DNA of 64,000 nt from Betaproteobacteria bacterium (lineage in GTDB: Bacteria; Pseudomonadota; Gammaproteobacteria; Burkholderiales; Rhodocyclaceae). The notes below the pieces were generated by a model, which was given only the letters and a program-made list of their open reading frames with translations, was not told the DNA's origin and searched no databases. Of the stretch, positions 32,997 through 44,563 are shown piece by piece. The DNA is taken from NCBI GenBank assembly GCA_016208415.1, contig JACQYB010000031.1, positions 109,461 through 173,460 on the forward strand, in the 5' to 3' direction. Positions within the stretch are counted from its first letter, which is position 1. Each line of letters opens with the position of its first letter. Position numbers and translations under genes: made by a program.

Positions 32997-34544
32997 GGTG
33001 GCAGGTGGCTTGCCGGAGATGTCGTAGACGACGCGGTTGATGCCACGCACCTCGTTGATGATGCGGTTGGACACCTTCCCGAGCAGGGCGTGGGGCAACT
33101 CGGCCCAGTGGGCGGTCATGAAGTCCTGCGTCTGCACGGCGCGCAGCGCCACCACGTGTTCGTAGGTGCGCCCGTCGCCCATCACCCCCACCGACCTCAC
33201 CGGCAGAAACACCGCAAAGGCCTGGGACACCTTGTCGTACCAGTCGGCGGCCCGCAACTCGTCGATGAAGATCGCGTCGGCGCGCCGCAGAAGCTCGGCG
33301 TATTGCTCCTTCACCTCGCCCAGGATGCGCACTCCGAGACCCGGGCCCGGGAACGGATGGCGGTAGACCATGTCGTGGGGCAGCCCCAGGGCCACACCGA
33401 GTTCCCGGACCTCGTCCTTGAACAGTTCGCGCAACGGCTCCAGCAGGCCCAGATGCAGCGTCTCGGGCAGCCCGCCGACGTTGTGATGGCTCTTGATCGT
33501 GTGGGCCTTCTTGGTCTTGCCGCCGGCGGACTCGATCACGTCGGGGTAGATGGTGCCCTGGGCGAGCCAGCGGGCGTTGGGCAAACGTCCGGCCTCGCAC
33601 TGGAACACTTCCACGAAGACACGGCCGATGATGCGACGCTTCTCCTCGGGATCGGTCACACCCGCGAGCTGACCGAGGAATTCCCGCGACGCATCCACGT
33701 GCACGACCTTGACACCGAGATTGCGGGCGAAGGTCTCCATCACCTGCGCCGCCTCGTTGAGCCGCAGCAGGCCATTATCAACAAACACACAGGTGAGCTG
33801 GTCGCCGATGGCCCGATGGATCAGCGCCGCCGCCACGGAGGAATCGACACCGCCCGAGAGCCCGAGAATCACCTCGTCGCGCCCGACCTGCCGGCGGATG
33901 CGGTCCACGGCCTCGCCGATGTAATCCGGCATGTTCCAGTCGTGGCCGCAGCCACAGATCTCATGCACGAACCGCCCGAGGATCTCCCGCCCCTTGAGGG
34001 TGTGGGTGACTTCCGGATGGAACTGAACGCCGTAGAATCGTCGCTCTTCATCCGCCATCCCGGCGATGGGCGTGGAAGGATTGGAGGCGATGACCCGGAA
34101 ACCCGGCGGCAGTTCGGTCACCTTGTCGCCGTGGCTCATCCACACGTCGAGAAGACCGTGTCCCTCGGCGTTGCGGCGATCCTCGATGCCGTTCAGCAAC
34201 TTCGAATGTCCCCGGGCGCGCACCTCGGCGTAGCCGAATTCACGCACCCGTGCATTCTCCACCGCTCCACCCAACTGCGCGGCCATGGTCTGCATGCCAT
34301 AGCAGATGCCCAGCACGGGCACGCCCAGTTCAAACACGACCTGGGGAGCACGGGGCGTTTCCATCTCCGTCACCGACGCCGGTCCTCCGGAGAGGATGAT
34401 GCCCTGCGGGTCGAAGGCGCGGACGAAATCGTCGGAGACGTCGTAGGGGTGCAGTTCGCAATACACCTGGTGTTCGCGCACGCGACGCGCGATCAACTGG
34501 CTGTACTGGGCACCGAAATCGAGAATGAGGATCTTGCGATGCAT
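32982..34544 (-). CDS. guaA: GMP synthase (glutamine-hydrolysing)
   Basis: Converts XMP to GMP. 520 aa. N-terminal class I glutamine amidotransferase: [19 protein letters not shown], nucleophile Cys in [15 protein letters not shown], and FHPEVTHT with the catalytic His and Glu. Then the ATP pyrophosphatase domain with P-loop [15 protein letters not shown], and the C-terminal dimerisation domain ([14 protein letters not shown] ... PPATIEWE). Its last 15 bases are the target of the mobile element. It follows guaB by 69 bases on the same strand. Confidence 0.98.
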   Translation of the reverse strand: MHRKILILDFGAQYSQLIARRVREHQVYCELHPYDVSDDFVRAFDPQGIILSGGPASVTEMETPRAPQVVFELGVPVLGICYGMQTMAAQLGGAVENARVREFGYAEVRARGHSKLLNGIEDRRNAEGHGLLDVWMSHGDKVTELPPGFRVIASNPSTPIAGMADEERRFYGVQFHPEVTHTLKGREILGRFVHEICGCGHDWNMPDYIGEAVDRIRRQVGRDEVILGLSGGVDSSVAAALIHRAIGDQLTCVFVDNGLLRLNEAAQVMETFARNLGVKVVHVDASREFLGQLAGVTDPEEKRRIIGRVFVEVFQCEAGRLPNARWLAQGTIYPDVIESAGGKTKKAHTIKSHHNVGGLPETLHLGLLEPLRELFKDEVRELGVALGLPHDMVYRHPFPGPGLGVRILGEVKEQYAELLRRADAIFIDELRAADWYDKVSQAFAVFLPVRSVGVMGDGRTYEHVVALRAVQTQDFMTAHWAELPHALLGKVSNRIINEVRGINRVVYDISGKPPATIEWE

Positions 34545-34573
34545 GGGGCAGACCGGCGAGAGGAGGAACGAAA

Positions 34574-34606
34574 CGGGGCCGCGCCGTGGCAGGCGCTGGC
34601 GCGGCC
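34574..34606 (-). terminator. GC-rich hairpin between guaB and guaA (possible attenuator)
   Basis: GGCCGCGCC (34577-34585) and GGCGCGGCC (34598-34606) form a perfect 9-bp stem with a 12-base loop. On the minus strand it is followed by CCGTTTCGTT, too poor in T for a strong terminator. It could reduce read-through from guaB into guaA or protect the guaB message end. Confidence 0.4.
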
Positions 34607-34613
34607 GCGAAGG

Positions 34614-36146
<1,533 letters not shown>

Positions 36147-36174
36147 CTAGTGGGCCTCTCCGTGACATTGCGTT

Positions 36175-36624
36175 GTGATCCTGCGTACCTTCCTTCTGTG
36201 TGCCTTGCTGCCCGTGTCTGCCGCCAACGTGCTGGCGGGCGAGATCTACATGTGGCGGGATCCGCAGGGGCGGGTGCATTACTCGGACCTGCCGCCGCCG
36301 GATGCGCGCGACGTTCGTCCCTTGCGCCGCGGCGGCGTGGCGCCGGCACAGGGGGCGCGGGAGCGTCTCGCGGACGACGAGATGGCATTCAGGCAGCGTC
36401 GGGCAAAGGTCGAAGAGCGCCGTGCCGCCTCACAAGACGGCGTACCGGAAGTGGAAGAACGCCAACGCCGGTGCGTACAGGCCAAAGGACAACTGGCGGC
36501 CCTCGAGTCGGGCCAGCGCGCCTACCAGTTCAATGAACAGGGTGAGCGCGAATTTCTTGACGACACGCAGCGGGAGCAGCACACCCTGCGCACACGCCAG
36601 GCAGTGGAAGCACACTGCCGCTGA
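36175..36624 (+). CDS. DUF4124 domain-containing exported protein
   Basis: 149 aa, GTG start. Signal peptide MILRTFLLCALLPVSAANVL followed by AGEIYMWRDPQGRVHYSDLP, the DUF4124 signature (K/M-W-x-D-x-x-G-x-x-H-Y-S-D). The rest is charged and helical with many Glu/Arg/Gln (about residues 60-140), a likely coiled coil, and a final CR. Such proteins are periplasmic and often found near guaB in betaproteobacteria. Function unknown. Confidence 0.85.
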   Translation: MILRTFLLCALLPVSAANVLAGEIYMWRDPQGRVHYSDLPPPDARDVRPLRRGGVAPAQGARERLADDEMAFRQRRAKVEERRAASQDGVPEVEERQRRCVQAKGQLAALESGQRAYQFNEQGEREFLDDTQREQHTLRTRQAVEAHCR

Positions 36625-36658
36625 GTCACGGAGTCCGCGTTTCGACCCGACAGCCGGA

Positions 36659-36976
36659 TCATTCCTCCAGCGGACCGCCCCCTTTTTTCATCACCTTCCC
36701 CTCCTCCGCGCGCTTGCGGCGCACCTCCTTGGGATCGGCGACGAGAGGCCGGTAGATCTCCACCCGATCATCCTCCCGGACCACAGTGTCGAGTTTGGCC
36801 AGCTTCCCGAAGATGCCGACCTTGTCCCTGGCGAGATCGATTCCAGGAAATTTCTCCAGCAAGCCGGAAGACTCCACCGCCTGACGCACCGTACTGCCCT
36901 TCGCCACGCTCAGCCTTACCAGTTCCTGGCGCTGCGGCAATGCATAGACAACCTCGATCTTCATCGTCTCAGCCAT
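36659..36976 (-). CDS. RnfH family ubiquitin-like protein
   Basis: 105-aa beta-grasp protein. MKIEVVYALPQRQELVRLSV at the N-terminus, TVRQAVESSGLLEKFPGIDL and VGIFGKLAKLDTVVREDDRVE followed by IYRPLVADPKEVRRKRAE, the RnfH/UPF0125 pattern. It overlaps the ratA stop by 8 bases; ratA-rnfH is a conserved pair next to smpB. Role unknown. Confidence 0.93.
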   Translation of the reverse strand: MAETMKIEVVYALPQRQELVRLSVAKGSTVRQAVESSGLLEKFPGIDLARDKVGIFGKLAKLDTVVREDDRVEIYRPLVADPKEVRRKRAEEGKVMKKGGGPLEE

Positions 36977-37418
36977 CGATCATCCCAGATTGGCGCAAAT
37001 GTCCCGCGCGCTTGACGAAAGCATCGACGAAGGTATTTGCAATGTGGTGAAACACCGGTCCCAAGGCCTTTTCGAGCAGACGGGCCGAGAATTCGTAGTG
37101 GAGGTTGAACTCCACCTTGCAGGCGCGCTCGCCCAGCGGCGTAAACTCCCATGCCCCATCCAGGTGTGTGAACGGCCCCTCCTTAAGGCGGATCAGCATG
37201 TGGCGGGGGAAGCGCTTGTCGTTTTCCGTCGCAAACTGCGCGCGAATCCCGTGGTAGTTGATGTGGATGCGTGCCACGGTGCGCAAGCTGGTGCGTTGGA
37301 GCAGTTCCGTGCCTCCGCACCACGGGAGGAACAGTGGATACTCCTCCACCCGGTCCACCAACTGGAACATGGTGGGCGCGGGTTCCTCGATGAGAACCTG
37401 TTTGCGGACTGCGGCCAT
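36969..37418 (-). CDS. ratA: RatA family START-domain protein (COQ10-like)
   Basis: 149 aa, START/COQ10 fold. Family motifs: MFQLVDRVEEYPLFLPWCGG at about residues 17-36, GPFTHLDGAWEFTPLG, and ALGPVFHHIANTFVDAFVKR. E. coli RatA has been reported to interfere with ribosome association, while COQ10 homologues bind ubiquinone; which role applies here cannot be decided. Divergent to smpB, the usual arrangement. Confidence 0.93.
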   Translation of the reverse strand: MAAVRKQVLIEEPAPTMFQLVDRVEEYPLFLPWCGGTELLQRTSLRTVARIHINYHGIRAQFATENDKRFPRHMLIRLKEGPFTHLDGAWEFTPLGERACKVEFNLHYEFSARLLEKALGPVFHHIANTFVDAFVKRAGHLRQSGMIDG

Positions 37419-37483
37419 AATCGGGCGCCAGGTGGATGCTGATAAACTCGCCGATTTTATCGCACCTCCGAGCCCTCTCCTCC

Positions 37484-37930
37484 ATGAGCATTGTCGACAA
37501 CCGCAAGGCCTTCCATGACTTTTTCATCGAAGAGCGCTACGAAGCAGGGATGGTGCTCGAAGGATGGGAAGTCAAGTCCATCCGCGCCGGCCGGGTACAG
37601 CTCAAGGAGGCCTACGTCGTCCTCAAGGGGGAGGAACTGTTCCTCATCGGCGCCCACATCAGTGCGCTGTCCACCGCTTCCACGCATGTCCATCCGGACC
37701 CGACGCGCAGCCGCAAGCTGCTGCTGCATTCGCGGGAGATCCGCAAGCTCATCGGCAAGGTCGAACGCGCCGGTTATGCGCTGGTACCCCTGGACCTGCA
37801 TTACACCCGTGGCAAGATCAAGGCCAGCATCGGACTTGCCCGCGGCAAGAAGCAGTACGACAAGCGGGAAACAGAGCGCGAAAGGGACTGGGCGCGCGAA
37901 AAGCAGCGGCTGATGCGCAACAAGGTCTGA
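37484..37930 (+). CDS. smpB: SsrA-binding protein SmpB
   Basis: Binds tmRNA and carries it to stalled ribosomes. 148 aa from the ATG at 37484 ([20 protein letters not shown]); the in-frame start at 37436 is not supported. Motifs: [26 protein letters not shown], and the basic C-terminal tail [19 protein letters not shown] that inserts into the mRNA channel. No ssrA gene was seen in the window. Confidence 0.97.
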   Translation: MSIVDNRKAFHDFFIEERYEAGMVLEGWEVKSIRAGRVQLKEAYVVLKGEELFLIGAHISALSTASTHVHPDPTRSRKLLLHSREIRKLIGKVERAGYALVPLDLHYTRGKIKASIGLARGKKQYDKRETERERDWAREKQRLMRNKV

Positions 37931-37969
37931 AGCCGAACCACCGTACCATCGCGACAACCGCGCCCGCCC

Positions 37970-38827
37970 TCATGTCCGCGGTTTTCCGAATACCCCCTTC
38001 AGCGCATCCTGCAGGTCTGCCGGCAATACGACGATGCGGGAGTTGGGGCCCTCGCCGAGGCGGTTAAGGGCGCTGATGTACTTTTCGCCCAGGAGGTAGA
38101 GCATCGGAGTCTGGCGTTCGCCGATGGTCACGCTGACGCGCCGGATCGCCTCAGCGGAAGCCTCGGCCAGCGTTACTTGCGCAGCGGCGTCGCGCTTGGC
38201 GCTTTCCAGACGGGCTTCAGCGGCGAGAATCATCGCCTGCTTTTCGCCCTCCGCCCGGGTCACCATGGCCTTGCGCTCGCGCTCCGCGGACGCCTGCTGC
38301 TCCATGGACCGTTGCATGGACTCCGATGGCTTGATGTCCTGGATTTCGACGGACTTGACCGTCAACCCCCAGTCCACGGCTTCATCCGAAATGGACTCGC
38401 GCAGCCTGGCCTTGATCTTGTCCCGCGATGACAGCGCCTGGTCCAGGTCCATCTCGCCGACGATGGATCGCAGCGAAGTCATGATCAGGTTGCGGATGGC
38501 CTCGGCGAAATTCGTCACTCCATAAACGGCCTTCACCGGGTCGGTGACCTTGACGAAGGCCACGGCGTTGGTGAGGATGACGGCATTGTCCCGGGTGATG
38601 ACCTCCTGCTCGTCCACATCCAGGATCATGTCCTTGGTGACGACCTTGTAGGCGACGCGGTCGAGGTAGGGAATGATGATATTGAGGCCCGGGTGCAGGG
38701 TTCCGTTGTACTTGCCCAGACGCTCGACGATCCATTCCTCCCCCTGCGCCACGATCCTCACGCCCTTGGCCACGGTCACGATGGCGAATACGAGGATCGC
38801 AACAATGACGATCAGTCCTGCGTTCAT
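37970..38827 (-). CDS. SPFH/band 7 (stomatin/QmcA-like) membrane protein
   Basis: 285 aa from the ATG at 38827. One N-terminal membrane helix (NAGLIVIVAILVFAIVTVAK), then the SPFH domain (GEEWIVERLGKYNGTLHPGL, LDVDEQEVITRDNAVILTNA) and a long charged coiled coil (EQQASAERERKAMVTRAEGE), ending with VVLPADLQDALKGVFGK. Such proteins oligomerise in membrane microdomains and often control proteases. The partner NfeD gene lies immediately upstream (19-base gap), as in most genomes. Confidence 0.94.
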   Translation of the reverse strand: MNAGLIVIVAILVFAIVTVAKGVRIVAQGEEWIVERLGKYNGTLHPGLNIIIPYLDRVAYKVVTKDMILDVDEQEVITRDNAVILTNAVAFVKVTDPVKAVYGVTNFAEAIRNLIMTSLRSIVGEMDLDQALSSRDKIKARLRESISDEAVDWGLTVKSVEIQDIKPSESMQRSMEQQASAERERKAMVTRAEGEKQAMILAAEARLESAKRDAAAQVTLAEASAEAIRRVSVTIGERQTPMLYLLGEKYISALNRLGEGPNSRIVVLPADLQDALKGVFGKPRT

Positions 38828-38846
38828 GTTCCCCCCTTGACGTCTG

Positions 38847-39335
38847 TCAGTCTGGAGCAAAGCCGCCTGGACGCGCGGGCGATGCACCCCGCGGCCGCCC
38901 CACCCTCAGGATGGTGCCTTCCACACCGAGTACCCTGACGCGCTCGCCGGCGTGGATCGATTCATCGGAAATGCACTCCCACACGTCCGAGCCGATGATC
39001 GGCTTCTGGAACCGAACCTTCCCGCGCACGAACGGCGCGACATCCCGGACCATCAGTCCGGCTTCCCCCACGACATTTGCATCCGCCATGCCGATGCGGG
39101 TCTTGTGGATGCCAGGCTTGAAGATGCGAAACCATAGGACCACCATCAGCACCGAGGCCAGCGTCCACGACAGTAGCTGCCAAGTCAGACCCAGCCCCGG
39201 CAGCAGCACCGTGACGACGGCCACCAGCAGCGCCCCGAGGCCGAACCAGACGAGCACGAACTGCGGTATGACGAGTTCCGCCAGGATCAACGCCACACCC
39301 GCCACCGCCCAATGCCACCATTCCAGATCGATCAT
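38847..39335 (-). CDS. NfeD family membrane protein
   Basis: 162 aa from the ATG at 39335 (MIDLEWWHWAVAGVALILAE). Two or three membrane helices, then a C-terminal OB-fold domain: GEAGLMVRDVAPFVRGKVRF, SDVWECISDESIHAGERVRV and VLGVEGTILRV. It is the short NfeD type without a serine protease domain. Works with the adjacent stomatin-like protein. Confidence 0.92.
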   Translation of the reverse strand: MIDLEWWHWAVAGVALILAELVIPQFVLVWFGLGALLVAVVTVLLPGLGLTWQLLSWTLASVLMVVLWFRIFKPGIHKTRIGMADANVVGEAGLMVRDVAPFVRGKVRFQKPIIGSDVWECISDESIHAGERVRVLGVEGTILRVGRPRGASPARPGGFAPD

Positions 39336-39496
39336 GTCGTCGGCCTCATTGCAAGCCCGCGGCAACGGGAAGCCACAGCCGGGTACCCCAACCGGCTCAG
39401 GCCCGCGCCGGCAGCCCCTCCACGTTCGGGATTGGATCGACTCCACCGCCAGGTCCGTCGAGGAAATCCCCGCCGCCATCATGCCGGAGATCCACC

Positions 39497-40291
39497 TCAA
39501 CCGTCACGGGCATTGAGCGCCCGCTTCTGTCTCACCTCCTCGAAGAGGCATATTGCCGCGGCGGCCGCCACATTGATCGATTCCGTCGCGCCAGGCATGG
39601 GAATGGTGGCACGGCGCGTCGCCCGACGCGCCAGGGACCCTGATAGACCGCTGCCCTCGCTTCCGAACAGCCACGCCACCGGGCCCAGCAGGTCGATGTC
39701 GAATACCGGATCGGCCTCCGACAGCAGCGTTGCCACCACCTCCCCGCAGTAACCTTCCAGGAGGGACAGCGCATCCGCACGTTCATGGACCCGCAGACAA
39801 AAGTGCGCCCCCATGGCGGCGCGCAGCACGCGCGGCGACCATGCCTGCGCGCATCCGGCCGTGAGCACGGCATCGCCGATTCCCGCGGCAACGGCCGAAC
39901 GCAGGATGCTCCCCACGTTGCCCGTGTCCTGAACGCCCTCCAGAACGACACACGACCCGCCCCGCAATGTCGGCGCCGGCGATGCCGGCACCGCGATGAC
40001 CGCAAGGATTCCGGCGGGGCTTTCCACGGGGCTCGCCTCGGCGAACAGGGTGTCGGACAAAATGATCGTCTCGGCGCGCGAATTCGCCGCCAGCGCGCCG
40101 ATCTCGGGATCCTGCAGACCCCGCTCGGTGACCGCGAGCGTGCAGATGTCGACGCCACCGCGCAAGCACGCCGCGACCAGATGCGCCCCATCCACCACCG
40201 TGCGGTTGTGTCGCCGCCGCTCGCGGCCTGAATGGGCAAGGGCACGTAGCGAGCGGAAAGCGGCGTTTTCACGCGAAGTAATCTGCTTCAT
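39497..40291 (-). CDS. TrmH/SpoU family RNA 2'-O-methyltransferase
   Basis: 264 aa, SPOUT fold. N-terminal substrate-binding domain (MKQITSRENAAFRSLRALAH, RTVVDGAHLVAACL), then motif 1 QDTGNVGSILRSAVAAG, motif 2 AWLFGSEGSGLS and motif 3 IPMPGATESINVAAAAAI that bind SAM in a knot. Probably an rRNA methyltransferase of the RlmB/YsgA group, but the target nucleotide is not determined by sequence. It is downstream of rnhB; the 266 bases between hold no gene I can support. Confidence 0.92.
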   Translation of the reverse strand: MKQITSRENAAFRSLRALAHSGRERRRHNRTVVDGAHLVAACLRGGVDICTLAVTERGLQDPEIGALAANSRAETIILSDTLFAEASPVESPAGILAVIAVPASPAPTLRGGSCVVLEGVQDTGNVGSILRSAVAAGIGDAVLTAGCAQAWSPRVLRAAMGAHFCLRVHERADALSLLEGYCGEVVATLLSEADPVFDIDLLGPVAWLFGSEGSGLSGSLARRATRRATIPMPGATESINVAAAAAICLFEEVRQKRALNARDG

Positions 40292-40557
40292 GGAGTCGTT
40301 CGCACCCTTTCCCGCACGATCCGCGTCTGCCGCGCCTTTCGCTTGGGCCGCAATCCGGGTCGTCCCCGGTCAGGATCGCCCCGACCGCCACCCAGGGGAA
40401 AAAGCGCGCGAACACCGCGGCCCAAACGGTGAGACGCTGTGGGGATCCGAGTCTTGCCGCTGCCACCAGGCGCTGGCAGACGCGGGCGAAGAACATCCTC
40501 CTGTCCAGGTGACGACACATACAGCATGAAGAAATGGCGATATTAGTCTAATTTCAA

Positions 40558-41151
40558 TCAAGATATGCCTCGCCCATCCTGCAAGATCAGGCGCACCGGC
40601 CGAAAGCTGCGCCGATGTTCGGGTGTCACCCCGTGGTGGCGAAGCCGCTCGAGATGAAGTGCCGTGGGGTAGCCCTTGTGCCGATCAAATGCGTACTGCG
40701 GATAGCGATCATGCACTTCCAGCATGCAGGCATCACGGGCCGTCTTGGCGAGAATGGAGGCCGCCGCAATTTCCGCGATGCGCTTATCCCCCCCCACCAT
40801 TGCTTCAGCAGTTACGCCCAGCGCCGGGCACTGAAGACCATCCACGAGGACCTGGCCAGGGCGATGATCCAGCGCCTCCACCGCCCGGCGCATGGCCAGC
40901 AGGGAGGCCTGGAGGATGTTCAGCAGATCGATCTCCGCCACCGAGGCACTAGCCACTGCCCAAGCCAGTGCCCGCTCCCGGATTTCGCCTGCGAGACGCT
41001 CGCGAACGCGCGCTGTGAGCGTCTTCGAATCGGCCAGGCCAGCAATCGGCCGCGCCATGTCAAGAATCACCGCGGCCGCGAACACGGGACCCGCCAGTGG
41101 TCCCCTGCCCGCCTCGTCTACGCCGCAGATCCCCCTTCCCGCAACAATCAT
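40558..41151 (-). CDS. rnhB: Ribonuclease HII
   Basis: Removes ribonucleotides from DNA. 197 aa. Catalytic Asp-Glu pair in [20 protein letters not shown], third acidic residue in VLVDGLQCP and fourth in [35 protein letters not shown] is the typical C-terminal block. ATG overlaps the lpxB stop (ATGA). Last gene of the envelope operon or followed by the TrmH-family gene. Confidence 0.96.
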   Translation of the reverse strand: MIVAGRGICGVDEAGRGPLAGPVFAAAVILDMARPIAGLADSKTLTARVRERLAGEIRERALAWAVASASVAEIDLLNILQASLLAMRRAVEALDHRPGQVLVDGLQCPALGVTAEAMVGGDKRIAEIAAASILAKTARDACMLEVHDRYPQYAFDRHKGYPTALHLERLRHHGVTPEHRRSFRPVRLILQDGRGIS

Positions 41152-42335
41152 CGTTCAACCGCGCACGTTGACGTTTCGACGCCCCCAACGTACGACAGGA
41201 CCACCTCCGCGGCGCGGCGGGCGCTATCCTGCCGCAGATCGAGATGCATCCTGCGGAAAACGATCTCCAGGCGCCGCGCGACCACGGGGTCGTCGACAAT
41301 GTTGCCCAGCGCCTGGGCCAGATTCTCCGGCGTCGCCTCATGCTGGATGAACTCGGGGACGACAAACCGTCCGGCCAGGACATTCGGCAGCCCGAAGTAG
41401 GGCATGTAGGCCATGCGCTTCATGATCTGGTAGGAGGACGGCGCCATGCGATAGGCAATGACCATGGGGCGCCCGAGCAGCGCCGCCTCCAGCGCCGCGG
41501 TGCCGCTGGCCAGGAGCACGGCATCGGCCGCTGCCATGGCCTCGTGGGAGTGCCCGTACATCACCGTGAGCGGCAAGCCCGGCATTGCGACGCGCGCGCG
41601 AATGGCTTCAACCTCGGTGCGCGTCTGCGCGCTGACCACCGGCACGAGAAAACGCACGCCGGGAAATCGCTGCCAAAGGCGGTTCGCAGTCGCGACGAAT
41701 ATCTCTCCCAGGTGCCTGATCTCGCCCCCGCGGCTTCCCGGTAGCAACGCGATCACCCTGCCCTCCGCTGCCAGTCCGAGCCGCTTGCGATACGATGCGC
41801 GATCCGGTGACAAGGGCAGCGCATCGGCAAGCGGGTGCCCTACGTAACTCACCGCAATGCCTTGCTTCTCATAGATGGGTGCCTCAAACGGAAAAAGCGT
41901 CAGCATGCGGCCCACGGACTGACCGATCTTCCTGATCCGTCCACCCCGCCACGCCCAGATCGAGGGACTCACGTAATGGACGGTGGGCACCCCACGTCTC
42001 TTCAGGCGCCGCTCGAGGGAAAGATTGAAATCGGGGGCGTCGATCCCGACGAATACATCGGGAGGCTGCGCCAGCAGTTCCTTGGCCAGTGCCCGACGAA
42101 TGGCATGTATTCCGCGGAAGTTGCGCAGCGCGTCGGCGTAGCCATGGACCGCCAGCCTCTCTGCATCGAAACGGGCGTCGAAACCGGCCGCCGCCATTTT
42201 CGGCCCCCCGATCCCGTAGAACGTCGCCTCAGGGATGAGACTGCGCAACGCCCGGATCAGATGGCTGCCCAGCAGATCGCCCGATGCCTCGCCGGACACC
42301 ATGGCGATACGCGCGCTCGCGCCGCGGATGGCCAC
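41148..42335 (-). CDS. lpxB: Lipid-A-disaccharide synthase
   Basis: GT19 glycosyltransferase joining lipid X and UDP-2,3-diacylglucosamine. The GTG at 42335, 7 bases after the lpxA stop, gives 395 aa starting [20 protein letters not shown]; an ATG at 42383 would overlap lpxA by 41 bases, and an ATG at 42299 would cut the first strand. Motifs: [60 protein letters not shown], and [20 protein letters not shown]. Start uncertain, identity certain. Confidence 0.95.
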   Translation of the reverse strand: MAIRGASARIAMVSGEASGDLLGSHLIRALRSLIPEATFYGIGGPKMAAAGFDARFDAERLAVHGYADALRNFRGIHAIRRALAKELLAQPPDVFVGIDAPDFNLSLERRLKRRGVPTVHYVSPSIWAWRGGRIRKIGQSVGRMLTLFPFEAPIYEKQGIAVSYVGHPLADALPLSPDRASYRKRLGLAAEGRVIALLPGSRGGEIRHLGEIFVATANRLWQRFPGVRFLVPVVSAQTRTEVEAIRARVAMPGLPLTVMYGHSHEAMAAADAVLLASGTAALEAALLGRPMVIAYRMAPSSYQIMKRMAYMPYFGLPNVLAGRFVVPEFIQHEATPENLAQALGNIVDDPVVARRLEIVFRRMHLDLRQDSARRAAEVVLSYVGGVETSTCAVER

Positions 42336-42342
42336 GACGGGA

Positions 42343-43503
42343 TCAGCGGATGATGCCGCGGCCGGGCACGCCGAGGAATTCATGCAGTAGTGCCAGTTCC
42401 GGCTGCCCGTGCGCCATCTCGCCAATCTGCGCACGAGCCTCCTCCAGCGACATCCCATTCCGGTAGAGCGCCTTGTATGCACGCTTCAGCGCCGAGATGG
42501 CGGCGCCATCGAAACCGCGCCGGCGAAGTCCCTCCGAATTGATCGTGCGCGGTTGCGCGGGATTCCCGGAACACAGGACGTATGGCGGAAGATCCTGCAG
42601 CAGTACCGTCCCCACCGCGGTAAAACTGTGGGCACCAACGCGAACAAACTGGTGCACCCCTGTAAAACCACCGAAGATGACCCAGTCGCCCACTTCGACG
42701 TGTCCAGCCAGGGTGGCGTTGTTGGCGAATATGGTGTGGCTGCCGACCTGGCAGTCGTGGGCGATGTGCACGTAGGCCATGATCCAGTTATCGTGGCCGA
42801 TGCGCGTCACGCCCACGTCCTGGGCCGTGCCGACATTGACGGTGCAGTGCTCGCGGAAGGTGTTGCGATCGCCGATTTCGAGCCGCGTGGGCTCACCCCC
42901 ATATTTCTTGTCCTGCGGCACCTCACCCACCGAGCAACCGTGGTAGATGCGGTTGTCGCGCCCGATGGTGGTGTGGCCGGTGATCACGCAGTGGTGGCCG
43001 ATCCACGTCCGGTCACCGATCCGTACGTCGCCATCGATGACTGTATAGGCTCCGACGCTTACTCCCTCACCCAGCCGGGCCGCCGGATCGATGACTGCCG
43101 TGGGGTGGATCCGTCGTTCAGGATGGCCCTGGTACTTCCATACCCCTCTTTTCACCAGCACGATGGAGACTTCGAGCCGCAACTGGTCGCCAGGCACCAC
43201 GGGGCGCTTGAAACGTGCGTTGTCGATACCCGCGAAGTAGTAGACCGACTTGTCGTCAGGCTTGGACCCCATGGTGCGGAAAGACAGCACTGCCGCAGCC
43301 TGTGCCAGCGCCTCGACGATCAGCACGCCGGGCATGACCGGGTAATGCGGAAAGTGTCCGGGAAAGAAGGGCTCGTTGATGGTCACGTTCTTGATCGCCA
43401 CGATGTTCTTGCCCGGCTCGCACGCCAGCACGCGATCCACCAGCAGGAAGGGATAGCGGTGAGGCAGATGTTCCAGAACCGCCTTGATGTCCATTTCACT
43501 CAC
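42343..43503 (-). CDS. fabZ-lpxA: FabZ-LpxA fusion: 3-hydroxyacyl-ACP dehydratase (C-terminally shortened) joined to UDP-GlcNAc acyltransferase
   Basis: One continuous 386-codon frame. Residues 1-about 127 are Fab[12 protein letters not shown], active-site His50 in [10 protein letters not shown] and Glu64 in [11 protein letters not shown], ending at [10 protein letters not shown]. Normal FabZ continues for about 20 more residues (the last hot-dog strand); these are missing. Residues 131-386 are a complete LpxA left-handed beta-helix starting [17 protein letters not shown], with catalytic His249 in VHIAHDC and the C-terminal helical domain. In relatives the two are separate genes in this order. 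No ATG remains for LpxA. GTG start overlaps the lpxD stop; GGAG lies upstream. A deletion or assembly error of roughly 60-120 bases would produce this. Confidence 0.9.
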   Translation of the reverse strand: MSEMDIKAVLEHLPHRYPFLLVDRVLACEPGKNIVAIKNVTINEPFFPGHFPHYPVMPGVLIVEALAQAAAVLSFRTMGSKPDDKSVYYFAGIDNARFKRPVVPGDQLRLEVSIVLVKRGVWKYQGHPERRIHPTAVIDPAARLGEGVSVGAYTVIDGDVRIGDRTWIGHHCVITGHTTIGRDNRIYHGCSVGEVPQDKKYGGEPTRLEIGDRNTFREHCTVNVGTAQDVGVTRIGHDNWIMAYVHIAHDCQVGSHTIFANNATLAGHVEVGDWVIFGGFTGVHQFVRVGAHSFTAVGTVLLQDLPPYVLCSGNPAQPRTINSEGLRRRGFDGAAISALKRAYKALYRNGMSLEEARAQIGEMAHGQPELALLHEFLGVPGRGIIR

Positions 43504-44549
43504 GAGTCTTTCTCCATTACGCCGAGACGCTTCTCAAGTTGCCGCACCTTTTCCGCCAGGTCATCGAGGCGCCGCAAGTGCGCGAAGTTGCGCAGCCAGT
43601 GCCCATGTTCCTGTGCCGGCACAGTGGATGTGTAGGTACCCGGCCGGCTGATGGACTTCGCCACGAAGGTACCGGCCGAAACCACCACGTCGTCGCAGAT
43701 TGTCAGATGGCCGATGATGCTGGCCGCACCGCCGATCATGCAGCGGCAGCCAATGCGAGTGCTTCCGGCAATGCCCACACATCCCGCAATCGCCGTGCGG
43801 GCGCCAATCCGCACGTTGTGGGCAATCTGGATCTGATTGTCCAGGATTACCCCGTCCTCGATGATCGTATCGTCAAGCGCTCCCCGGTCGATGGTGGTAT
43901 TGGCCCCGATTTCCACGGAGTCGCCGATGACCACGCGTCCGATCTGTGGAATCTTTACCCAGGAGCCGTCCTTCTCGCGAGCGAAGCCAAATCCGTCGGC
44001 ACCGATCACCGCTCCTGAATGAATGATCACGCCGGCACCGATCCGGCATCCTCCGTACACCTTGGCCCCGGCCCAGAGAATGGAACCCTCGCCAATCTCC
44101 ACGTTCTCATTCACCAGGCACCCGGGCCCAATCACCACACCTTCACCTAGCCGCGTGCCTGGGCCGACGTACGCCAACGCGCCAATACTCGCCGATGGCG
44201 GAATGGGAGCGGCCACTACCGCGCTTGGATGCACTCCCGGTCCCGGAAGGTGCGCCGGATTCAGCAATTGTGCGACGCGTGCGAAATAGACGTACGGATC
44301 CGAGGCCACGATGCCGGAGCCCCGGACTGATGCGGCATCCCGGGGACCAACGATTACCGCTCCCGCGCGAGTGGTTTGTAAGAGCAGCCGGTATCTGGAA
44401 TTGGCAAGAAACGCGATGTGCCCCGGGCCAGCGCCCTCAAGGGTTGCCACCTGGGAAACCTGGGTCGCCGGATCCCCGACCAGCGAACCGCCGAACCGCG
44501 AAAGGATCTCTTCGAGCGAACGACCCGCCGTGGCGGGAGCGACCGGCAT
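43500..44549 (-). CDS. lpxD: UDP-3-O-acylglucosamine N-acyltransferase
   Basis: Third acyl-transfer step of lipid A synthesis. 349 aa. N-terminal uridine-binding domain ([30 protein letters not shown]), then about ten hexapeptide turns ([18 protein letters not shown]...), catalytic His in [11 protein letters not shown] and [14 protein letters not shown]. The C-terminal helix ([16 protein letters not shown]) closes the trimer. The end of the gene overlaps the fabZ start. Confidence 0.97.
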   Translation of the reverse strand: MPVAPATAGRSLEEILSRFGGSLVGDPATQVSQVATLEGAGPGHIAFLANSRYRLLLQTTRAGAVIVGPRDAASVRGSGIVASDPYVYFARVAQLLNPAHLPGPGVHPSAVVAAPIPPSASIGALAYVGPGTRLGEGVVIGPGCLVNENVEIGEGSILWAGAKVYGGCRIGAGVIIHSGAVIGADGFGFAREKDGSWVKIPQIGRVVIGDSVEIGANTTIDRGALDDTIIEDGVILDNQIQIAHNVRIGARTAIAGCVGIAGSTRIGCRCMIGGAASIIGHLTICDDVVVSAGTFVAKSISRPGTYTSTVPAQEHGHWLRNFAHLRRLDDLAEKVRQLEKRLGVMEKDS

Positions 44550-44563
44550 CGCTTGTGCGCCCG

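Noticed and set aside
40292-40557. Short minus-strand frames between the TrmH-family gene and rnhB
   Set aside because: Several overlapping frames of about 60-80 codons, none with a ribosome binding site or conserved pattern.
41148-42482. Longer LpxB start at 42482 or 42383
   Set aside because: Would overlap the certain lpxA coding region by 41-140 bases and add residues unlike LpxB.
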